Of a stretch of DNA of 12,991 bases, positions 1-4,082 are shown one piece after another. The stretch covers positions 1 to 12,991 of the forward strand of contig JAUHYY010000020.1 in NCBI GenBank assembly GCA_030426295.1. The letters are read 5' to 3'. The DNA is from a bacterium (GTDB lineage Bacteria > Patescibacteriota > Gracilibacteria > UBA1369 > GCA-2718715). The translations under genes and the position numbers were made by a program. Numbering within the stretch: position 1 is the stretch's first letter; the number at the start of each line of letters is the position of its first letter. A model generated the notes under the pieces. It did no database searches, had not been told where the DNA came from, and saw only the letters and a list, made by a program, of their open reading frames with translations.

Positions 1-616
1 CATGTACTTCGTCCGTCCCCTGAGGGCGGCGGCGCAGCTGGAACTTACCGCCCTCACCCAGGAAGAACCCAAGGGTCAGGATGATGATTTCCAGCGCGAG
101 CCACCCGAGGTGGAGCCTATCACCAGCGTACATGCCGGTCATGATTGCAACCCCACCAAGGTCGTCCCCGACTGCCAGAAGCAGAAGTGAAGCGACCAGG
201 AGACTCAGTACGGTGGACTTGCCCCCTTGGATCAGCTTGGCACCACCCAAGCTGAAGGCCACGTCAGTTGCTGCAGATCCGATCGCGATGTACACGGACC
301 CGACGAGAGCCAGTGTGAAGAGGGGAGGGACGACCATCCCGCCGACGATTGCGAAGAGCACGAACGTCCCAGCCCGCCTGATGTCCTCGAGTTTGATTTC
401 GAGGCCCAGGTATGCGAAGAACAGCCACATGCCCCAGTGATTCGCGACCGCATGGAGGGTGTGGTTGTGCAGATGATGGACGGCGTGCACGTGGAAGTGC
501 TCACCGACCGTGTAGACGATCATCCCGATCAGCGCGAAGATTGCGATGAACGGGATCTTGTTGTCCATCTGGGTGATGGCTTTACGCCAACCCGTGTAGA
601 CGGCTACATGACTCAT
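1..616 (-). CDS. nhaA: Na+/H+ antiporter NhaA family, partial (N-terminal 205 residues)
   Basis: This is the N-terminal part of an NhaA-type antiporter, an inner-membrane protein that exchanges sodium ions for protons to control pH and sodium. The frame is open through the window edge, so the C-terminal half is missing. Translation of the minus strand gives the family hallmark YLGLEIKLED (residues 69-78, compare GLEIKREL), then ATDVAF with Asp118 (counterpart of E. coli Asp133) and AVGDDLGG with Asp151-Asp152 (counterparts of Asp163-Asp164, the ion-binding pair). Several hydrophobic segments are evident. The ATG at 616-614 is chosen because GGAG lies six bases upstream, the only clear Shine-Dalgarno site in the window. 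Residues 40-60 hold nine histidines, which is unusual. GC content is high (40 of 60 in bases 1-60 by hand count) and third positions are mostly G or C, unlike all genes to the right, suggesting a foreign origin or a chimeric join. Confidence 0.88.
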   Translation of the reverse strand, partial: MSHVAVYTGWRKAITQMDNKIPFIAIFALIGMIVYTVGEHFHVHAVHHLHNHTLHAVANHWGMWLFFAYLGLEIKLEDIRRAGTFVLFAIVGGMVVPPLFTLALVGSVYIAIGSAATDVAFSLGGAKLIQGGKSTVLSLLVASLLLLAVGDDLGGVAIMTGMYAGDRLHLGWLALEIIILTLGFFLGEGGKFQLRRRPQGTDEVH

Positions 617-661
617 GGGTTACTCCGTTCAAGGCGCCGAGTGTTGTTCGGTTTGGCGCCG
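617..661 (-). promoter_or_regulatory. nhaA leader: Shine-Dalgarno site and CGGCGCC direct repeat
   Basis: On the minus strand the nhaA start is preceded by ACGGAGTAACCC, where GGAG is a good ribosome binding site. Further upstream the heptamer CGGCGCC occurs twice, at 661-655 and 639-633, 22 bases apart, about two helical turns. Since GGCGCC is itself palindromic, the copies could be paired operator half-sites or could pair as a small hairpin in the leader. No confident -35/-10 pair was found upstream. The ribosome site is clear; the operator role is inference. Confidence 0.4.
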
Positions 662-818
662 TGATTGAACATTGACGATATTTTATCCCGCCACACCACG
701 TGGAGGGTATATCGCCGCTTTCGAACGAGTTGTGTTGAGAACCCGACCGCGGAATGCGACCGGCAACGGTTTTGAGGTCTATTGACCCCAGCGACTTAAT
801 TTTACTCCTTTTTTAGTT

Positions 819-874
819 GCAGGGGTCGCTGCTGTAATACACCAATTTGATGTGCTAAATGTAGCGACCCCTAC
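819..874. repeat. Pair of inverted 14-bp palindromic repeats
   Basis: Bases 861-874 read GTAGCGACCCCTAC. The reverse complement of 819-832 reads GCAGCGACCCCTGC. The copies differ only at positions 2 and 13, and the change is compensatory: the C/G pair of one copy becomes T/A in the other, keeping GNAG...CTNC dyad symmetry. Each copy can form a four-base-pair mini-hairpin, and the two together form a longer hairpin through the 10-bp match 821-830/863-872. A related string, GACCCCAGCGAC, lies at 784-795. T5 follows at 879-883, so weak plus-strand terminator activity is possible, but no gene runs into it from the left. Confidence 0.55.
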
Positions 875-888
875 GGAGTTTTTGCTTA

Positions 889-965
889 CCTACTTGTAAA
901 AGATCATTCTCATGAGTGACTCTTGAAAAACCAAGATCAAACATGAAGTTTACTTCACAAGTAGG
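889..965. other. Multi-hairpin (cloverleaf-like) structured element
   Basis: A closing stem CCTACTTG/CAAGTAGG (889-896 with 958-965) encloses three small hairpins: TCATT/AGTGA at 904-919, TCTTG/CAAGA at 921-936 and TGAAG/CTTCA at 944-957. The overall length and plan recall a tRNA, but there is no TTCGAAT-type T loop, the last loop is only four bases and the closing stem is not followed by CCA. It is therefore not called a tRNA. It could be a structured small RNA, a 3' UTR element of the regulator transcript on the minus strand, or a recombination site near the composition break. Folding was done by eye only. Confidence 0.3.
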
Positions 966-1054
966 AGGCTGATCGCCGTCATATAACGAGAATTCACCCA
1001 CTCTAAATGTGAGCAGAGATTCTATTAAAAATTGACATCAAGTGCAATGTTTTC

Positions 1055-1702
1055 CTAATTTTCCTGAAGCATGTAGCCTTTTCCGTGAACAGTTTGAATT
1101 AATTTAATTTTGAAGCCTCTATCAATCTTTCTACGTAGGCTAGCCATATGCACATCAACTGTATTGCTAAAACTTGCTGGTGAGTATCCCCAGACGACTT
1201 CGAGGAGTTCTGTTCGAGTGATTACACGATATGGGTTTTTGACTAAGAATTCTACGAGTTCGAATTCTTTTCTTCGCAACTTAATTTGTGTGCCTGAGCG
1301 TGAAACTTTTCTTGAAATTGGATTTATAACCAAATCTGCAAACTGCATTCGAGGCATAAATTTGAGTGCAGGCTCATTTGTAATTTTAGCAATTTTATTA
1401 GCTCTTTCGTTCATGTCCATCCCGTAGTCTAGAACATAGTCTGCTCCAGCTTCTGTTAAAGAGATAATATTATCTAAACTAAACTCCTTTAAAATCATGA
1501 CTAGTCGAATGAATGGAAACACCTTTTTGAACTGCTTTATAGTCTGGATTAAATCATTTTCTACTGGCTGCTTGTGGGTGATTATTAAATTCTTAGACTT
1601 ATTCTTTTCGATTAGGGTTAGTGTTAGGCTTTTGAAAGACTCTAGGTTTAAGATTTCTTTTCGAGCCTCTGTTGGCATTAATGATTCTAGTTGGTCATAC
1701 AT
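1055..1702 (-). CDS. OmpR/PhoB-family DNA-binding regulator with degenerate receiver domain
   Basis: A 215-residue transcription factor. Residues about 121-213 form an OmpR-type winged helix: LRRKEFELVEFL, then ITRTELLEVVWGY, the recognition segment NTVDVHMASLRRKI and the wing ending TVHGKGYML. Residues 1-110 resemble a receiver domain in its later part (RLVMILKE, then EAGADYVLDYGMD), but the acidic pair of strand 1 is absent, the phospho-acceptor position in NLIITHKQP is not Asp, the Thr/Ser position is Lys, and the conserved Lys is replaced (VLDYG instead of LTKPF). Phosphorylation is therefore unlikely. An in-frame TAA two codons upstream of the ATG rules out a longer receiver. No Shine-Dalgarno site is visible and no histidine kinase gene is adjacent. 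The target is unknown; neighbouring divergent genes are possible. It ends in TAG at 1057-1055. Confidence 0.85.
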   Translation of the reverse strand: MYDQLESLMPTEARKEILNLESFKSLTLTLIEKNKSKNLIITHKQPVENDLIQTIKQFKKVFPFIRLVMILKEFSLDNIISLTEAGADYVLDYGMDMNERANKIAKITNEPALKFMPRMQFADLVINPISRKVSRSGTQIKLRRKEFELVEFLVKNPYRVITRTELLEVVWGYSPASFSNTVDVHMASLRRKIDRGFKIKLIQTVHGKGYMLQEN

Positions 1703-1794
1703 TGATTAAATTGTTAGGAATATGGATATACTTTTTACCAGCCCAGAATTATCAAATAGTGAAATAAATTTTAAATAAAGTTCGAAATATTGTG

Positions 1795-1823
1795 TGGACA
1801 TTCTCTTCCTAGATAGGTATATT
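1795..1823 (+). promoter_or_regulatory. Promoter for tRNA-Ser(UGA) and downstream membrane genes
   Basis: TGGACA at 1795-1800 (5 of 6 to TTGACA) is separated by exactly 17 bases from TATATT at 1818-1823 (5 of 6 to TATAAT). Transcription should begin near 1830, essentially at the 5' end of the tRNA. There is no other obvious promoter before the gene at 1934, so this one may also serve the two membrane-protein genes. Confidence 0.7.
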
Positions 1824-1829
1824 CCTCGC

Positions 1830-1919
1830 GGAGAGTTGGCAGAGTGGTCGAATGCACTAGTCTTGAAAACTAGCAGGCCTTCACGGGTCTCGAGGGTTCG
1901 AATCCCTCACTCTCCGCCA
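1830..1919 (+). tRNA. tRNA-Ser (anticodon UGA), CCA encoded
   Basis: Class II tRNA with a long variable arm. The acceptor stem GGAGAGT (1830-1836) pairs with ACTCTCC (1909-1915), followed by discriminator G and an encoded CCA (1917-1919). The anticodon stem CTAGT/ACTAG (1857-1861, 1869-1873) carries loop CTTGAAA with anticodon TGA at 1864-1866. The long variable arm spans about 1874-1891, typical of serine tRNAs. The T arm is GAGGG-TTCGAAT-CCCTC (1892-1908). It reads UCA and probably other UCN codons. The gene at 1934 starts only 14 bases past the CCA. Confidence 0.96.
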
Positions 1920-1933
1920 TTTTAAAATGAGTT

Positions 1934-2506
1934 ATGGAGTTTTTCTCTGAGTTCAAAACATTGTTTATAATCTTGCACTTGGTAGGTTTAGCGATTGGTT
2001 TTGGAGGTGCACTGGTTTCTGACTATTTATTTTTCAGATTCCTAAAAGACCTAAAATTATCAAAGAAAGAGTTAGAAGTTATGGACTACCTTTCTAAATT
2101 TGTATGGATTGGTCTTTTCCTTCTGATTATTTCTGGAGCTCTGATTTTCTTATCAAATCCAACTGGCTATATGGAATCAAGTAAGTTCCTAATTAAGATG
2201 TTTATTGTATTGATGATCACCCTAAATGGATTCTTCTTACACTTCTACGTTAAACCAAGACTAAAGTTAATCGATTGGAAAGCAGGTCTAAAAGACTCTC
2301 ATAGAGGGATCAGAAAAATTGCTTTTGCGTCTGGATCAGTGTCAGTTACTTCTTGGGCACTGGCTACTGTACTTGGTTCGCTATCATCGATTCCATTAAT
2401 TTTTCTGCAAAGCTTTGTTATTTATGCTATGATAATTTTATTAGCGATTTCTGTTAGCCAACTAATGGAATATTTATTTAGCAAACACATAGATGCAATT
2501 ACCTGA
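1934..2506 (+). CDS. Five-helix integral membrane protein, CopD/DUF2269-like
   Basis: A 190-residue protein made almost wholly of membrane helices, at about residues 9-30, 55-74, 84-105, 128-148 and 152-178. The opening LHLVGLAIGFGG with His15 and the segment LNGFFLHFYVKPRL with His103 resemble the helices of CopD/DUF2269-type membrane proteins, where such histidines are thought to bind heme or copper. That match is by pattern only. No substrate or partner can be named. The start ATG lies 14 bases after the tRNA CCA with no Shine-Dalgarno site, so the messenger is probably released by tRNA 3' processing from a joint transcript. Its last 14 bases overlap the next gene, which suggests coupled translation and a joint role. 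Confidence 0.75.
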   Translation: MEFFSEFKTLFIILHLVGLAIGFGGALVSDYLFFRFLKDLKLSKKELEVMDYLSKFVWIGLFLLIISGALIFLSNPTGYMESSKFLIKMFIVLMITLNGFFLHFYVKPRLKLIDWKAGLKDSHRGIRKIAFASGSVSVTSWALATVLGSLSSIPLIFLQSFVIYAMIILLAISVSQLMEYLFSKHIDAIT

Positions 2507-2954
2507 TTCAAAATATCTTTCAACTCTTGAGGCAATAATCCGATTTATTGTTAAGTTACTTGCCTTTTTGATGATCATTGTGATCTTTGTGGGTGTAGCT
2601 GATGTGGTTTATGTGATGTATGAAAGGATCATGCAGCCACCGATTTTCTTTTTGACGTCAAATGACATGTTGGCTGTGTTTGGAGCATTCATGCTGGTAC
2701 TTATTGCTATCGAAATCTTTATAAATATTGTTGTATACCTTAGAGAAGAGATAATTCATGTGCGTATCGTACTTGCGACAGCAATTGTGGCTGTAGCAAG
2801 AAAAGTAATAGTTTTTGATTACTCAGAATTGGAATTCGAATATGTAATCGGGACAGGCCTAGTGATTGTGGCTTTGTGCCTAGGTTATTGGCTTACTGGT
2901 CTTAGATCTCTTTCTGCTCAAGACGACGTAAATGAGACTGGAGTTAAAGATTAG
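2493..2954 (+). CDS. PsiE-family (phosphate-starvation-inducible) membrane protein
   Basis: A 153-residue inner-membrane protein with about four helices (residues 18-42, 59-82, 90-107 and 118-136). The core IEIFINIVVYLREEIIHVRI followed by ATAIVAVARKVIVFDY matches the signature region of the PsiE family (acidic helix, then A.AR..IV.DY). E. coli PsiE is induced by phosphate starvation, but the biochemical role of the family is unknown, so no function is claimed here. It overlaps the upstream gene by 14 bases and ends 73 bases before the tRNA-Ser(GCU). No phosphate genes lie nearby. The start ATG at 2493 is the first in frame and has no Shine-Dalgarno site. Confidence 0.8.
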   Translation: MQLPDSKYLSTLEAIIRFIVKLLAFLMIIVIFVGVADVVYVMYERIMQPPIFFLTSNDMLAVFGAFMLVLIAIEIFINIVVYLREEIIHVRIVLATAIVAVARKVIVFDYSELEFEYVIGTGLVIVALCLGYWLTGLRSLSAQDDVNETGVKD

Positions 2955-2977
2955 AGGTTCTGATTTAGATTATTTGG

Positions 2978-3006
2978 TTGTAAAAAATATGCTTATCTAA
3001 TACAAT
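2978..3006 (+). promoter_or_regulatory. Promoter for tRNA-Ser(GCU)
   Basis: TTGTAA at 2978-2983 (4 of 6 to the consensus) and TACAAT at 3001-3006 (5 of 6) are 17 bases apart. Predicted transcription start near 3013 leaves a 5' leader of about 15 bases before the tRNA. Confidence 0.5.
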
Positions 3007-3027
3007 CGCTAAGCAAATTTTGGTTAT

Positions 3028-3119
3028 GGAGAGGTGCCGGAGTGGTCGAACGGGGCTTCCTGCTAAGAAGTTAGCCGACGAAAGTTGGCTCGAGGGTTCG
3101 AATCCCTCCCTCTCCGCCA
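3028..3119 (+). tRNA. tRNA-Ser (anticodon GCU), CCA encoded
   Basis: Class II tRNA. Acceptor GGAGAGG (3028-3034) pairs with CCTCTCC (3109-3115), then discriminator G and encoded CCA (3117-3119). The anticodon stem GCTTC/GAAGT (3055-3059, 3067-3071, one G-U pair) holds loop CTGCTAA with anticodon GCT at 3062-3064, reading AGC/AGU. The variable arm AGCC-GACGAAA-GTTGGCT is long, as in serine tRNAs, and the T arm GAGGG-TTCGAAT-CCCTC is identical to that of the tRNA-Ser(UGA) 1.1 kb upstream. Confidence 0.96.
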
Positions 3120-3120
3120 T

Positions 3121-3153
3121 AAAAGGGTTGATTATCCATCCCTTTATTTTTTT
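3121..3153 (+). terminator. Intrinsic terminator after tRNA-Ser(GCU)
   Basis: AAAGGG (3122-3127) pairs with CCCTTT (3140-3145), followed by a T7 run at 3147-3153. It lies two bases past the tRNA CCA and would end the plus-strand unit that contains both serine tRNAs. Confidence 0.65.
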
Positions 3154-3157
3154 GTAT

Positions 3158-3187
3158 AAAAAAGCCACCCTTTGAAGGGTGGCTTTT
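3158..3187 (-). terminator. Intrinsic terminator of the 3197-3922 gene
   Basis: An 11-base-pair perfect stem, AAAAGCCACCC (3160-3170) with GGGTGGCTTTT (3177-3187), has a six-base loop. Read on the minus strand it is followed by six T (3163-3158), right after the TAG stop of the gene at 3197. The stem also ends in TTTT on the plus strand, so it may work in both directions and back up the tRNA terminator. Confidence 0.85.
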
Positions 3188-3196
3188 GATTTCCTA

Positions 3197-3922
3197 CTAA
3201 CTTCTAGCAAAAACAAAATATCTTAGACCACTCATATCATCTCTGAAACCTGTACCATCACCTATGAATAATGATTCTAAATATTCTGTACGTACACTAC
3301 CACTTGTATCCCAAATAAATTCGAACTCAGTACTCACTAAATGTTCTTGAATATCTTCACCAGTTACCTGATGAGTTGTATTACCTGAAACTCTAGCAGC
3401 TGAATCACAACTAAATGTTCTTTGACCTCTAGTTGATGTACCAGCTGTTACAATGTCACATTCAAATGATCTGTTGTAATTATCATCTCTTGTTTCTACA
3501 ACAACTTTAAAGTCACAACCAGAATTTACAGCATCTAACAAAGCAGCATACCCTCTATTCTCTTCATCGAAGTATCTTGTTGAATCATTAACGATAAAAA
3601 TTCTTGTCCAAGTGTCTCCCCAACTACAATCGTGTAGCGTATCTTCAACTACTTCAACAGGTATATCTATAGGTTTACTGTCTGTTTCTTCTTCGGTTTC
3701 GTCTACAGGTAACTCTACTGGTTTACTTACAGGTAAATCTTTCACGCTTTCCTTGTACTTATTATAGTTAGAAAAATTTTTCGATTTTTTGTAATTACTA
3801 GTGTAAGTAAACTTACCTTGTAGATCACCTGAATCTACATTACTTCCTGCAAACAGGAAATAACCTCCAATTGATAATACTACTACTGCAGCTAAAAATG
3901 CTGCAAACTTCTTTTTATTCAT
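3197..3922 (-). CDS. Orphan membrane-anchored extracytoplasmic protein with four cysteines
   Basis: A 241-residue protein I do not recognise. It starts with MNKKK and a hydrophobic stretch (residues 7-25) ending YFLFAG, typical of a signal anchor or signal peptide. Residues 29-60 are Ser/Asn/Tyr/Lys-rich, and 61-95 form an acidic, proline-bearing linker with an imperfect internal repeat (SKPVELPVD, SKPIDIPVE). The C-terminal part (about 96-241) looks like one folded domain with four cysteines (99, 136, 155, 172) that could form two disulfides outside the membrane. It has its own promoter and terminator and is transcribed away from the pilus operon, sharing the regulatory region 3923-4082. A role in pilus function or surface contact is possible from position alone, but nothing in the sequence proves it. 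No Shine-Dalgarno site precedes the ATG. Confidence 0.75.
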   Translation of the reverse strand: MNKKKFAAFLAAVVVLSIGGYFLFAGSNVDSGDLQGKFTYTSNYKKSKNFSNYNKYKESVKDLPVSKPVELPVDETEEETDSKPIDIPVEVVEDTLHDCSWGDTWTRIFIVNDSTRYFDEENRGYAALLDAVNSGCDFKVVVETRDDNYNRSFECDIVTAGTSTRGQRTFSCDSAARVSGNTTHQVTGEDIQEHLVSTEFEFIWDTSGSVRTEYLESLFIGDGTGFRDDMSGLRYFVFARS

Positions 3923-3949
3923 ATGAATAATTAAATAATATAACTATAT

Positions 3950-3978
3950 ACTATACCATAAATTTAACTCTACGTAAA
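3950..3978 (-). promoter_or_regulatory. Promoter of the orphan secreted-protein gene
   Basis: On the minus strand TTTACG (3978-3973, 4 of 6) and TATAGT (3955-3950, 5 of 6) are 17 bases apart. Predicted start is near 3943, giving a leader of about 20 bases before the ATG at 3922. The -35 box overlaps the inverted repeat at 3974-3995. Confidence 0.5.
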
Positions 3979-4022
3979 TACCCGTATGTATTTACCTTCG
4001 GATGGACGTTCAACTACCATCC
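3974..4022. promoter_or_regulatory. Two inverted repeats between divergent promoters (candidate operators)
   Basis: GTAAATA-N8-TATTTAC occupies 3974-3995 and GGATGG-N11-CCATCC occupies 4000-4022. The first overlaps the -35 of the minus-strand gene and the second ends eight bases before the -35 of the pilus operon. Their placement suggests binding sites for regulators that coordinate the divergent genes. No known regulator's consensus is recognised. Confidence 0.4.
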
Positions 4023-4030
4023 CCTAACTC

Positions 4031-4059
4031 TTGGGTTTTTGGCTTGTTTATGGTATAAT
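4031..4059 (+). promoter_or_regulatory. Extended -10 promoter of the pilus operon
   Basis: A perfect TATAAT at 4054-4059 is preceded by TG at 4051-4052, an extended -10 (TGGTATAAT), and by TTGGGT at 4031-4036 with 17-base spacing. Transcription should start near 4066. This lies downstream of the TTG at 4062 and supports the ATG at 4083 as the pilB start, with a leader of about 17 bases. Confidence 0.75.
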
Positions 4060-4082
4060 AATTGGATAATTATTCGAAAAAC

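Larger units (their letters stand above)
617..1054. other. Intergenic region with composition break, no gene found
   Basis: This stretch lies between the nhaA start and the 3' end of the regulator gene, both on the minus strand. No convincing coding frame is present; the open frame across 227-664 on the plus strand is a shadow of nhaA. Base composition drops from 63 of 120 G+C in 661-780 (hand count) to roughly 40 percent from about 781 onward, so the boundary between the GC-rich and AT-rich parts lies near 780-790. Right after it come the paired palindromes (819-874) and the multi-hairpin element (889-965). No hairpin followed by a clear U-tract was found to terminate the regulator transcript. 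Confidence 0.6.

Noticed and set aside
227..664. Plus-strand open frame of 145 codons, plus others overlapping 1-504
   Set aside because: They lie opposite the NhaA-like gene, encode low-complexity Arg/Asp/Cys-rich proteins without domains, and are typical of GC-rich antisense frames.
889..965. Possible tRNA because of the cloverleaf-like fold and 77-nt length
   Set aside because: No T-loop consensus, no 7-base T loop, no D-loop GG and no CCA. Reported only as a structured element.
1032..1060. TTGACA at 1032-1037 as a plus-strand promoter antisense to the regulator
   Set aside because: No good -10 at 16-18 bases; only AT-rich sequence. A single six-base match is expected by chance.
1110..1709. 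Plus-strand open frames opposite the regulator gene
   Set aside because: They are antisense shadows; the minus strand carries a clear winged-helix protein.
1711..1760. Promoter for the minus-strand regulator (TTGATA with TATATC)
   Set aside because: The boxes are 19 bases apart and the -10 is weak; not strong enough to list.
2965..3216. Minus-strand open frame of 83 codons across the tRNA-Ser(GCU)
   Set aside because: It runs through a tRNA gene and two terminators, and its protein part comes from antisense tRNA sequence.
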